NCBI GenBank assembly: GCA_965279195.1
Contig: CBDIHP010000027.1
Location: 62,001 to 126,000, forward strand
Direction: 5' to 3'
DNA from: CBDIHP01 sp965279195
GTDB lineage: Bacteria; Planctomycetota; Planctomycetia; Isosphaerales; Isosphaeraceae
DNA: 64,000 nt
The translations under genes were made by a program, and so were the position numbers. The notes beneath the pieces were generated by a model, which was not told the origin of the DNA, searched no databases, and saw only the letters and a program-made list of their open reading frames with translations. Positions 48,341 through 57,395 of this stretch are shown one piece after another. How positions within the stretch are numbered: the stretch's first letter is position 1; the number at the start of each line of letters is the position of its first letter.

Positions 48341-48739
48341 TCAGGGACCCTTGGCGGGCAGCTCCACGTCGATGGTGTTGTCGCCCGAGTTGACCATCAC
48401 CGAGACCTGCGACTCGGCCAGGACCCGGTTCTTGGCGGTGTGGAGTTCCTTGGCGTCGACCTCGACGTAGTTCTGGCCGACGAGCGCCTTGAGTTCGTAG
48501 GAACCGCCCTTGCCGATCTTCGCCTGGACGGGCTTGGCGTCGGGCCTTCGGATGTTGGTGCCGTTGAAGGTGACCGTGCCGTTCTCCACCGCCTTGCCGT
48601 GGATCCGCACCACTCCCTTCACCGGCGCATTCTCCGCCGAGCCCGACACCGAAGGCGCGCCTGCGTGCTCGTCGCAGCCGGCGCAGAGGGTGACCATCAG
48701 GGCCGCCGAGGCGCAGGCGGCCAGGACACTTCGAAACAT
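48341..48739 (-). CDS. Small lipoprotein, carboxypeptidase-regulatory-like domain
   Basis: 132 aa from the ATG at 48739. It has a lipoprotein signal peptide with Cys in ALMVTLCAGC, so it is probably anchored to a membrane. The rest is a small beta-sandwich-like domain: VKGVVRIHGKAVENGTVTFN, GGSYELKALVGQNYVEVDA and VSVMVNSGDNTIDVELP, as in transthyretin/CarboxypepD_reg-like domains found in many planctomycete lipoproteins. It lies 50 bp after the DUF1559 gene on the same strand, the usual planctomycete pairing, so it is probably co-transcribed. Function unknown. Confidence 0.8.
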   Translation of the reverse strand: MFRSVLAACASAALMVTLCAGCDEHAGAPSVSGSAENAPVKGVVRIHGKAVENGTVTFNGTNIRRPDAKPVQAKIGKGGSYELKALVGQNYVEVDAKELHTAKNRVLAESQVSVMVNSGDNTIDVELPAKGP

Positions 48740-48789
48740 GGAGCGATCTCCGAGCCGATTCGGAACGGGGGGAAGGCCGCCGGGGCCGA

Positions 48790-49884
<1,095 letters not shown>

Positions 49885-50020
49885 GAGCGCACCTCTGGCG
49901 CAGAGCGCCGATTGGGGGAGCCGGCGAGGTGAAGATATGCGGAATGTTCGCCGGTACCTGACACGCTAGACGGGCCGGCGGGGGCGGTCAAGCAAGAAAT
50001 CTCGATGGGAATCCAAGAGA

Positions 50021-50109
50021 ATTGAACCACAGAGACGCAGAAATCGCAGAGAGGATTGATGATTTCACACCGCGTCTTCTCCGCGCTCCCTGTGCCTCTG
50101 TGGTTCAAT
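50021..50109. repeat. ~90-bp dispersed inverted repeat, copy C
   Basis: Arms 50021-50040 and 50090-50109 are of the same type as copies A and B, with two mismatches between the arms. It lies in the intergenic region upstream of the creatininase-family gene. Confidence 0.8.
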
Positions 50110-50186
50110 TCCCCCCTCTTCCATCCTCCCTCCCATTGCGGTTCAATGATCGCGACCGCCAAACACCCCGCCGGAGCCCGCCTGAG

Positions 50187-51065
50187 ATGCCCAGCCGCGC
50201 CGCGACCGAACACCGCTACGAGAAGCTCACCTGGCCCGAGATCAACGACGCGGTCGACATGGGCAAGGTCTGCATCGTGCCCTGCGGCGCCGTCGAGCAG
50301 CACGGGCACCACCTGCCGCTCGACGTGGACCTCGTCTGCCCGCTGGGCATCGCCCACGGCGCGGGTCGGGAGATCCCCGACAAGATGCTCGTCCTGCCGA
50401 TCCTCGCGTATGGCTACACCGGGCACGTCATGGACTTCCCCGGCACGATCAACACCGACTTCGAACACTTCATGCACCAGGTGCTCGACGTCACCAAGAG
50501 CCTGGCCTACCACGGATTCAAGAAGATCATCCTGCTGAACGGCCACGGCTCGAACATGCCGAACCTCGACCTCGCCGCGCGGCGGACGAACCTCGAGACC
50601 GACGCCGAGTGCATGGTCACGGCCTGGTGGAACCTGCTCACGGTGGACAAGACCTTCCTGCCCAAGTGGCGGGAGAGCAAGTTCCCCGGCGGCTGCTCGC
50701 ACGCCTGTGAACTCGAAACGTCCCTGTATATGTACCTCGACGGCGACAACGTGCGCAAGGACCTGATCAAGTCGGGGACGATCAGCTTCAACGAGGAGGA
50801 GAGCCCGTTCCAGTGGGTCGACCTCTTCGCCGCCGGCCCGTCGACGGTGATCTCCTGGACCAGCAGCTACAGCGACACCGGCACCCTCGGCGAGGCCGAA
50901 CTCGCCACCCCGGAGAAGGGCCAGCAGGCCTACGAGGAGGCCGTCAAGCAGCTCGTCCGCCTCGTCTCCTGGTTCAAGGACCGCCCCAAGGACGTCCGCC
51001 GCGACCCCCACCGCACGCCCCCGACCATGCCCCTCCCCTGGGGCCAGCGGCCGTTCGGATCATGA
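50187..51065 (+). CDS. Creatininase-family metal-dependent amidohydrolase
   Basis: 292 aa from the ATG at 50187; translation further upstream only reads the repeat. The family's first metal site EQHGHHLPLDVDLVCPLGIA is complete (Glu, His, His, Asp), as is LLNGHGSNMPNLDLAARR and the late EAEL region. Creatininases and related amidases hydrolyse cyclic or linear amides (creatinine, formamides such as the MftE and ArfB-type reactions); the substrate cannot be assigned. Cytoplasmic. Its end runs directly into a palindromic repeat at 51066. Confidence 0.9.
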   Translation: MPSRAATEHRYEKLTWPEINDAVDMGKVCIVPCGAVEQHGHHLPLDVDLVCPLGIAHGAGREIPDKMLVLPILAYGYTGHVMDFPGTINTDFEHFMHQVLDVTKSLAYHGFKKIILLNGHGSNMPNLDLAARRTNLETDAECMVTAWWNLLTVDKTFLPKWRESKFPGGCSHACELETSLYMYLDGDNVRKDLIKSGTISFNEEESPFQWVDLFAAGPSTVISWTSSYSDTGTLGEAELATPEKGQQAYEEAVKQLVRLVSWFKDRPKDVRRDPHRTPPTMPLPWGQRPFGS

Positions 51066-51277
51066 GGTAGGGTGTGGTGGCCGCGTCTTCGCGGCCTCCG
51101 CACCTGTCCACGAGGTCGGTCTCGACAGCGATCGCATCCGTCGGTGCGGAGCCTCGCGTCCCGCTGGTCCGCGAGTCACCACACCCTACCGGGCAATTGT
51201 CCCGGCCATCCCGCCGGCATTCGCGGTCGCGGGTGCGGTGGACGCGGACGGACGTCCGCGTGGCACCACACCCTACC
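51066..51277. repeat. Inverted-repeat cluster with GGTAGGGTGTGGTG arms
   Basis: GGTAGGGTGTGGTG at 51066-51079 is the reverse complement of CACCACACCCTACC, which appears at 51177-51190 and again at 51264-51277. The block fills most of the convergent gap between the creatininase and the reductase genes and may be a remnant of a small mobile palindromic element. No T-tract. Confidence 0.75.
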
Positions 51278-51280
51278 GGG

Positions 51281-52573
51281 TCAGGCCAGGTACTCGTCCG
51301 CCTCCGGCAGCAGCCGGGCGAAGTCGAGCTTGTTGGGGCAGGCCTGGCGGGCGGCTTCGAGGTCGGCGCCGGTCCAGTCGCGGGCCTCGGGGGTGAGGGC
51401 GGCGTACTGGGCGCGGGCGTCGGCGCGGTGGCCGTGGTGCTGGTGGTAGGTCAGGTAGCGGGTCAGGTTGCCCAGCTCGGCCTTGGTGCCGGCGGCCACC
51501 GAGCAGCGGCCGTCGCAGTCGGCGCACAGGGTCGGGTTCGAGGCCAGCACGGCGTCGCGGAGCTGCTCGATCTCGGTCACCTTCAGCGGGGCGTAGCGGA
51601 AGGCGGCGTCGATGTTCTCCTGGATCTGCTCGCGGTTCCGCATCGAGATGCAGACCGAGGCGATCCGCTCGTCGGTCCAGATGGCCTGGAGAAGGCCCTG
51701 GTAGGGGGTGAGCTTGCGCTCGGCGAGCATCGGGACGTTCTTCTCGATGTCCTTGATCACCTGCCCGCGCGGGGTGCGGTCGCCGAGGAACTTGCCGGCG
51801 GTCTGCTTCATCGAGATCAGGCCGACGCCGGCCTTGGCGCAGGCGTCGAGGGCCCGGTTCATGGCGTCGTCGGCCGCGATCCAGGGGTTGTACATCAGCA
51901 TGATCGCGTCGACCACGCCCGACTCGGCCGCCGCGGTGAGCATGGCCGCGCGGTCCTTGTGGTGGGTCGAGAAGCCGATGAACTTCGCCTTGCCCGACTT
52001 GCGGATCTTCTCGGCCGCCTCCTTGAACTCGGGGCTCTTGACGATCCGCACGGCCTCGTCGGTCGTGTGGTTATCGCCCAGGCCGTGGACGAAGAACAGG
52101 TCGATGTAGTCGGTCGAGAGGGCTTCGAGCCGCTCGTCGACCGAGGCGATCATCTGCTTGACCGTCCCGACCTTGTCCGCCTCCTTGCCCATGGTCCGGA
52201 ACTCGTCCTTGGTGACGAGGAAGATCTGCTTGCGGACCTCGGGGCTGGCCTCGAACCACTGCTTGAAGTTCGGCTCGGAGCCGTACGCCTTGGCGGTGTC
52301 GAACATCCGGACGCCCGAGGCGAACGAGAGGCGAAGGAGGGCGTTGGTATTGCCGCCCCGGACCGCCCCCTGGTTCAGCATGGTGACCTTGACGCCGGTG
52401 CGCCCCAGGACGCGGGTCGGCAGCGGCTTGGCCTCGTCCTTCTTCTCGGCGGGCTTGTCCTGCGGCATGGCCTCGATGCGGCCGGCCATCCCGAGCCCGA
52501 CGCCGAGCGCGGCGGAGGCCTGGAGGAAGGTGCGGCGGTCGTCGCGGGTCGTCTCGTCGCGTTCGAATTCCAT
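51281..52573 (-). CDS. Tat-exported aldo/keto reductase
   Basis: 430 aa from the ATG at 52573. The N-terminus has a twin-arginine signal (RDDRRTFLQASAALGVGLG). The AKR barrel starts at LPTRVLGRTGVKVTML. Catalytic residues appear to be Asp in RMFDTAKAYGSE, Tyr in the same motif, a Lys in FLVTKDEF, and His in YIDLFFVHGL. The C-terminal ~100 residues add a ferredoxin-like Cys cluster (TLCADCDGRCSV and a later RQACPN), typical of planctomycete AKRs with an iron-sulfur extension. NADPH-dependent carbonyl reduction is presumed; an exported cofactor-dependent enzyme would need a periplasmic partner, so the reaction is open. The upstream gene is on the same strand with a 124-bp gap. Confidence 0.88.
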   Translation of the reverse strand: MEFERDETTRDDRRTFLQASAALGVGLGMAGRIEAMPQDKPAEKKDEAKPLPTRVLGRTGVKVTMLNQGAVRGGNTNALLRLSFASGVRMFDTAKAYGSEPNFKQWFEASPEVRKQIFLVTKDEFRTMGKEADKVGTVKQMIASVDERLEALSTDYIDLFFVHGLGDNHTTDEAVRIVKSPEFKEAAEKIRKSGKAKFIGFSTHHKDRAAMLTAAAESGVVDAIMLMYNPWIAADDAMNRALDACAKAGVGLISMKQTAGKFLGDRTPRGQVIKDIEKNVPMLAERKLTPYQGLLQAIWTDERIASVCISMRNREQIQENIDAAFRYAPLKVTEIEQLRDAVLASNPTLCADCDGRCSVAAGTKAELGNLTRYLTYHQHHGHRADARAQYAALTPEARDWTGADLEAARQACPNKLDFARLLPEADEYLA

Positions 52574-52697
52574 GCGATCGGCTCCGTTCGGTCCGTGCGG
52601 GTGGGATGAGGGCGCAGAGGGACCTCGATCGTAGCCAACCCCCGGCCGCGAGACGAGGGGCTGGCCCGGCCGGGGTCGGCCCGATCGATGGCCCGCG

Positions 52698-53252
52698 TCA
52701 GTCCTTCTTGCCCGGCTCGTAGTCCTTGTCGAGCCCCGGGACCTTGAGCCCCTTGGGCGCGAAGGTGCCGTTGACGGCCGCACCGCCGGGGATGGGCTGA
52801 TAGAGCTCGATCGAGATCTGCGAGATCGGGAACGGCACGCCCTCGATGCCGGGCTTCTCCGAGGGGGTGATGGTGGCGATGGTGAGGATGGGCTTGTCGG
52901 GGTCGGTGATGCCCTTCATCGGGTCCTTCTTCGGCTCGGCGCCCATCATGCCCATGAGGCGCCGGTGGGCGTTGCCCTGGTACCAGGCGGTCGCGGCCTT
53001 CTTGTTCTCGAACCAGGCGAAGATCACGTTCTTGCCCGAACTCGTGCGGGCCGTCTCGACGCCGAGGCAGCCGGGGGACTTCTTGAGCGCCTCGACCATG
53101 TTGCCGAACATCCCGCCCCCGCCTTTCTTCGTGGCGGGGGCCTTCTCCGTCTTGGGAGGCGCGGGATCCTGTGCCACGGCGGGGGCGGGCAAGGCGGTCG
53201 CGCCCAGGCCCAGGGCGGCCAGGGCGGGGAAGAGCCAGCGTTGAGTCGTCAT
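52698..53252 (-). CDS. Secreted ABM-like (dimeric alpha-beta barrel) protein
   Basis: 184 aa with a signal peptide (WLFPALAALGLGATALPAPA). A Lys/Pro linker precedes a small domain containing SSGKNVIFAWFENKKAATAW and an AHRRLMGMMGAEP segment. The domain resembles antibiotic-biosynthesis-monooxygenase-like dimeric alpha-beta barrels. No cofactor residues can be named. It is upstream of the aldo/keto reductase on the same strand, so a shared transcript is plausible. Function unknown. Confidence 0.7.
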   Translation of the reverse strand: MTTQRWLFPALAALGLGATALPAPAVAQDPAPPKTEKAPATKKGGGGMFGNMVEALKKSPGCLGVETARTSSGKNVIFAWFENKKAATAWYQGNAHRRLMGMMGAEPKKDPMKGITDPDKPILTIATITPSEKPGIEGVPFPISQISIELYQPIPGGAAVNGTFAPKGLKVPGLDKDYEPGKKD

Positions 53253-53416
53253 CGTCTCAAAATCCTCAGGGTCGCGGTTGCCCCGGCCCCGCGGTCATCC
53301 GGGAGGCCGATCCGGGAGCCAGTTCGCCCCCGGCCGCCGATTATTTTGGGGGGCGAGCGGGTCGCGTGGGAACCCTCGCCGGGCATCTACTCGGAATCTT
53401 TCGCGCAACTTCATCG

Positions 53417-53446
53417 TTGTGACTTGACGCGGGAATATTCTAAAAT
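53417..53446 (+). promoter_or_regulatory. Candidate sigma-70-like promoter of the second DUF1559 gene
   Basis: TTGTGA (53417-53422), an 18-base spacer, then TAAAAT (53441-53446, five of six matches to consensus), in a locally AT-rich patch about 95 bp before the start codon. Confidence 0.45.
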
Positions 53447-53540
53447 GTCACCCGCACCGGGCTGCGACGCCCGGCGGGGCAGCGTCGCCCCGATTCCGCA
53501 GGACGCCCCCGCCTTGCGGCCATCTATCAGCGAGGAGTTT

Positions 53541-54686
53541 ATGATCTCTCGTCCCAATGTCCGTCGTGGCTTCACCCTCATCGAATTGCTCGTCGTCATC
53601 GCGATCATCGCCGTCCTCATCGCCCTCCTGCTCCCGGCCGTGCAGTCCGCCCGCGAGGCGGCCCGGCGCGCCCAGTGCGTCAACAACATCAAGCAGCTCG
53701 GCCTGGCGATCGCCAACTACGGCGACGTCTTCGGCACCACGCCGATCCACATGTACCGCTACACCCAGGAGTTCGGCGCCAACGCCAGCGGCAACTCCGG
53801 CTGCAAGTCCTGGCTCGCCATGCTCCTGCCGTTCATCGAGCAGAGCACGCTCTACAACGCGATGAACTTCAACTACACGCAGGAGTGGGCCTACAGCGGA
53901 CCGGTCACCGGCCCGAGCCCGACCGACATGACGGTCTATCGCGCCAGCGTGTCGAGTTTCCTCTGCCCCTCCGACGGCATCCTCAACACCTGCTCGGGCG
54001 ACACCTCGGCGTCGTACCCCTGCGGCAACTTCAACTACGTCGGCAACACCGGCCAGCCGCGCAACATCCTCCTGCCCGGCGACAGCCCGACCGGCGGCAA
54101 CGTCGGCCAGCTCCGCGGCGTGATCTCCATGGCCCGGATGTACAAGGGCACCGGCTCCTGCCGCAACGCCGCCTTCGCCGCCACCACCGACGTCAACGTC
54201 TCGCTCGCCAGCATCACCGACGGCACCTCAAACACCGCCGCCGTGAGCGAGTCGCTCGTCAATGACGGATCGGGCAACAGCAACGACAAGCGCCGGAACC
54301 TCAACTACACCAACTCGGCCCTGATCGAGAAGATCGACGTCCCCGCCGCCCTGGTCGTCCGCGACGGCCTCGCCGGCGCCATCAACTGGCAGCCCTGGAG
54401 CATCTACAAGGGGCACACCTGGGGCTACACCGACGCCTGGCAGAAGCACGTCTACGCGCACCTGCTGCCCCCCAACGCCGCGCCCATCATCACCTACGCC
54501 ACCAACACCTTCCGCTGCTCCGAGGGCGACGGCGGCATGAACCCCACCAGCAACCACCCCGGCGGCGTCAACGTCGGCTTCATGGACGGCTCGGTCCGGT
54601 TCATCAAGAATTCGATCAACCTCGAAGCCTGGTGGGCCATCGGCACCCGCGGCCGCGGCGAGATCGTCTCCGCCGACGCCCTTTGA
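53541..54686 (+). CDS. DUF1559 prepilin-like protein, second copy
   Basis: 381 aa. The ATG at 53541 follows GAGGAG. N-terminal prepilin segment VRRGFTLIELLVVIAIIAVL followed by AREAARRAQCVNN, then the DUF1559 core, and C-terminal NHPGGVNVGFMDGSVRFIKN. It is a paralogue of the gene at 48790-49884 rather than a duplicate, since the middle regions differ. The following lipoprotein-like gene starts 118 bp later with an inverted repeat in between. Surface or pseudopilus role by analogy. Confidence 0.93.
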   Translation: MISRPNVRRGFTLIELLVVIAIIAVLIALLLPAVQSAREAARRAQCVNNIKQLGLAIANYGDVFGTTPIHMYRYTQEFGANASGNSGCKSWLAMLLPFIEQSTLYNAMNFNYTQEWAYSGPVTGPSPTDMTVYRASVSSFLCPSDGILNTCSGDTSASYPCGNFNYVGNTGQPRNILLPGDSPTGGNVGQLRGVISMARMYKGTGSCRNAAFAATTDVNVSLASITDGTSNTAAVSESLVNDGSGNSNDKRRNLNYTNSALIEKIDVPAALVVRDGLAGAINWQPWSIYKGHTWGYTDAWQKHVYAHLLPPNAAPIITYATNTFRCSEGDGGMNPTSNHPGGVNVGFMDGSVRFIKNSINLEAWWAIGTRGRGEIVSADAL

Positions 54687-54780
54687 TGGATGACGAATGG
54701 GTGATGGGTGATGGATGTTCGGATCGCGTCTCGACCCTGACTCATCGTCCATCACCCATGCCCCATCATCCCTGTCCATC
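54685..54780. repeat. Imperfect inverted repeat (GATGGGTGATGG type)
   Basis: A left arm (54685-54717) with GATGG-GACGAATGGGTGATGGGT-like sequence is imperfectly complementary to 54745-54780. It overlaps the stop codon of the DUF1559 gene and is another short dispersed-looking palindrome. Confidence 0.5.
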
Positions 54781-54804
54781 CCGCACGCTGACCGAGGCCT
54801 CCGA

Positions 54805-55266
54805 ATGCATCCGAACCGCAAATCCTCCTGGACGTGGACGGCCCTCGTGACGCTGGCGGTCGCCGTCGCGTCGCCCTGGGTCGGCTGCGCCCCGAAGGCG
54901 GAATTCGCCGCCGAGGCGAAGTACACCCCCGAATCCCTCGCCGATGAGCTCGCGTTCCGGCTCAAGGAAGCCGGTGCCGACGCCAAGGCGCTCAAGAAAC
55001 GCGGCGTCCTCAAGGCCGACAAGTCGCCCGCCAAGGAGACGGTCGAGGAGCAGAAGAAGGGCGAGGCCAACAAGAAGCAGGCCGCCCCCGCCTCCACCGC
55101 CGACCAGATCCTCGATGAGACGGCCGAGAAGATCAAGGAACTCCCCGGCATCGCCCCGGCCGAGGCCTGCACCCGCATGGCCGCCGCCCTCCGCAAGTCG
55201 ACCCTCCTCCCCGACGCCGACCGCGAGGCCGTCGCCAAGAAGCTGGAGCAGATGGCCGGCAAGTGA
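54805..55266 (+). CDS. Small lipoprotein-like secreted protein, helical
   Basis: 153 aa from the ATG at 54805. A hydrophobic leader ending VASPWVGCAP could be a lipobox, although the -3 residue is not ideal. The mature part is charged and helical with a Lys/Glu-rich stretch (PAKETVEEQKKGEANKKQ) and a C-terminal coiled-coil-like helix (EAVAKKLEQMAGK). I do not recognise a family. Located after the DUF1559 gene, as in the other DUF1559/lipoprotein pair. Confidence 0.65.
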   Translation: MHPNRKSSWTWTALVTLAVAVASPWVGCAPKAEFAAEAKYTPESLADELAFRLKEAGADAKALKKRGVLKADKSPAKETVEEQKKGEANKKQAAPASTADQILDETAEKIKELPGIAPAEACTRMAAALRKSTLLPDADREAVAKKLEQMAGK

Positions 55267-55372
55267 CGCCCCTGGTCATTTCCGGGCCCTTTCTTCACAA
55301 TGAACGGCCGCGCCGGGTCGCACCCCGCGATCCGGCCCGGCCGATGCCTTTGCCTCCCAGCCAGGACCGCCC

Positions 55373-55636
55373 ATGTCCACCGAAGACGACGATCTGCCCG
55401 AGGTCGAGATCCACATCGAGCCGATCGCCGAGCGACTCGAAGCCCACGGCATCACCGAGGACGACTTCGCCGAGGCCCTCAGCGAGGCCCTCGACGAGTA
55501 CCACGACCTCCTCGACGACTCCGACGAGGACGACACCGTCCCCCCCGTCGACCAGCTCGTCCTCAAGATCAAGGGCAAGGACGTCCCCATCCTCGAACTC
55601 GCCGAGATCCGGATCGAGGACGAGGCGCCGGAATAA
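55373..55636 (+). CDS. Small acidic protein of unknown function
   Basis: 87 aa, ATG at 55373. Very acidic (many Asp and Glu), with a helix AERLEAHGITEDDFAEALSE, an acidic linker, and a strand pair QLVLKIKGKDVPILELAEIRI. It has no signal peptide, so it is probably cytoplasmic. It may be a conserved planctomycete small protein, but I do not recognise it. It lies between a lipoprotein-like gene and a repeat element. Confidence 0.6.
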   Translation: MSTEDDDLPEVEIHIEPIAERLEAHGITEDDFAEALSEALDEYHDLLDDSDEDDTVPPVDQLVLKIKGKDVPILELAEIRIEDEAPE

Positions 55637-55713
55637 CCCGCCGCCCGGAGGGCTGCCATTCTGGCAGATGGGTTCGTTTGGCCGACCCCGATCTCCCCAG
55701 CAACCCCGACGGC

Positions 55714-55860
55714 CCGGAGTGCGGAAGCTCGCTTCCGCTCCGTTCTCGCGGAGCTTGCTCCGCGCGTGAGGTCGAAGTGATCACCTTCGATTGAACGTCC
55801 CTTCTCGGGAGCGAGCTCCCGCCGGGCCAGAGCGTCAGCGAGCGGACGCACTCCAGATTC
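55714..55860. repeat. 151-bp inverted-repeat family, copy 3
   Basis: Contains the left side CCGGAGTGCGGAAGCTCGCT and the full right arm (55829-55860) ending CGGACGCACTCCAGATTC, plus the internal GGGAGCGAGCTCCC hairpin. The left terminus is degraded. It ends 3 bp before the stop codon of the following minus-strand gene. Confidence 0.75.
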
Positions 55861-55863
55861 GAT

Positions 55864-56769
55864 TCACGCGAAGTCGTCGCCCAGCCCAGCGGCCTCGGGC
55901 TTGACCAGGGCCTTCGTGCCCTCGAAGTTCTTGACCAGCGTCGCCTTCTGCTCGCCGCCGTGTTGCTTGACGACCTTTTGAAAGAGCACCTCGGACGCGC
56001 GGAACGCCTCCGTCGCCTCTTGCACTCGCCCGAGCTTCGCCAGGCAGCGAGCCCGGCCGTCGAGGTTCAGGTAATCGACCAGGGAATTGACGAAGGTCGA
56101 TGGATCCGCATTGAGCGCATTGAGCGAGCTCTGTGCCGCGTTGTGGGCCTCCAGACCTTCTTCAAACCTGTCGAGCTTGACGAGCGCGGCCCCTCGGTTG
56201 TTCTGGAGCATGCAGACCGAGAAATGATCGACCTTCGGGCCCGACACTTTTTCTCGCACCATCGCGAGCGCTTCGTCGAATGCCTCCAACGCCTCGGCGT
56301 GGCGGTCTTTCTTGAGCAGGAGCGTCCCCAGCGAGTTGAGCCGGGGGAACGTAGGCGGCTCGGTCGCAAGGGAGGCTTGGAGTTCGGCGATGGCCCCGTC
56401 GACATCACCCGCCTGTGCCTTGCGGTTCGCAGCCGAAATGACCCGATCGTGATTTTGCCAGATCATCCAGGCGATCCGGGCCACGATGACCGACAGGATG
56501 ACGCCGGGCAGGATCAGGCTGACAATCGACAGAGGCTGCCCTGGGACCGCCGGGGCGGGCGGTGGTTTCCGGTAAATAAGGAAGATCAGAGGGCCGCCAA
56601 TCAACGCCCACACGATGACAATGAGTATGACTTTCCGCCGCGACGGGGCCTTGCTCGAAGCCGCTATCACACGCCAGACCCGAAGATAAAAGAATACGAG
56701 GACGACGAGCATAATGATGGGCGGGATAAACATCAGGATCCACGGCCACAGGTCTTGAGTCTGATTCAT
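55864..56769 (-). CDS. Membrane protein with TPR-like repeats
   Basis: 301 aa from the ATG at 56769, with GAGGAG upstream. Three hydrophobic helices lie in the first ~115 residues (PPIIMLVVLVFFYLRVW; KVILIVIVWALIGGPLIFLI; LILPGVILSVIVARIAW). The C-terminal half carries TPR-like helical pairs (DVDGAIAELQASLATEPP, LLKKDRHAEALEAFDEALAM, RFEEGLEAHNAAQSSL). No enzymatic motif. A membrane-anchored protein-protein interaction module, function unknown. On the same strand as the SnoaL-like and DUF1501 genes. Confidence 0.7.
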   Translation of the reverse strand: MNQTQDLWPWILMFIPPIIMLVVLVFFYLRVWRVIAASSKAPSRRKVILIVIVWALIGGPLIFLIYRKPPPAPAVPGQPLSIVSLILPGVILSVIVARIAWMIWQNHDRVISAANRKAQAGDVDGAIAELQASLATEPPTFPRLNSLGTLLLKKDRHAEALEAFDEALAMVREKVSGPKVDHFSVCMLQNNRGAALVKLDRFEEGLEAHNAAQSSLNALNADPSTFVNSLVDYLNLDGRARCLAKLGRVQEATEAFRASEVLFQKVVKQHGGEQKATLVKNFEGTKALVKPEAAGLGDDFA

Positions 56770-56910
56770 AGTCAGATGCTCTCCTCTCTCCATTTTTCGC
56801 GTGCACATTACCATCAGCCCGGCTGCGGGCCGGTTCGATTGTCATTCCCCTGCGTCGGTGGGGTGACGCCGCCTGCGGCCCGCGTCTTCACCCCACCCTA
56901 CGAGGACTCG

Positions 56911-57345
56911 TCACGCCGAGGTGTGGTCGTGCACGATCTTCCAGCCCGTCTTGCCGGGGAATTTGCGGAGGATCAGCGTGAACAGGCCGCCCGGCGTCTT
57001 GCCGTCGGGGAACTTCGTCAGGCCCCAGCGACCGCGCGCCATCGCGACGTCGGGGGCGAGGATCTGGATATCCACATCCGTGAAGGCCAGCGTCCCCATC
57101 GCCTTGCCTTCGGATTTGTAGGACTTCTGATACCGGTCGTGCATCGCCTGCCAGCCGGCGCTCCGGGATGAGCCCGACTGGAAGACCAGCTCGGGCGACT
57201 TCCAGTAGCCCTCGCAGAAGGCGTCGAGGTCGCCCTTGTTCCAGTCGACCACCTGGCGGTCGAGGAGGTCGCGGACGAGCCTGGCGTCGTCGGCGGGGGC
57301 CTGGCCGAACGAGGTCAGGACGAGAAGCATGGCGAAGCGGGACAT
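56911..57345 (-). CDS. Secreted SnoaL/DUF4440-like protein
   Basis: 144 aa from the ATG at 57345. A short signal peptide (RFAMLLVLTSFGQAPA) precedes an NTF2-like domain: VVDWNKGDLDAFCEGYW, LVFQSGSSRSAGWQAMHDRY and WGLTKFPDGKTPGGLFTLIL. The fold is a cone-shaped alpha/beta pocket that usually binds a small ligand. No catalytic residue can be named. It lies 50 bp after the DUF1501 gene and is probably in the same transcript. Confidence 0.8.
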   Translation of the reverse strand: MSRFAMLLVLTSFGQAPADDARLVRDLLDRQVVDWNKGDLDAFCEGYWKSPELVFQSGSSRSAGWQAMHDRYQKSYKSEGKAMGTLAFTDVDIQILAPDVAMARGRWGLTKFPDGKTPGGLFTLILRKFPGKTGWKIVHDHTSA

Positions 57346-57395
57346 GCGGGGCCTCGTCAAGTGGCACGCGGCGGCCAGACGGCCGCACCCCGACA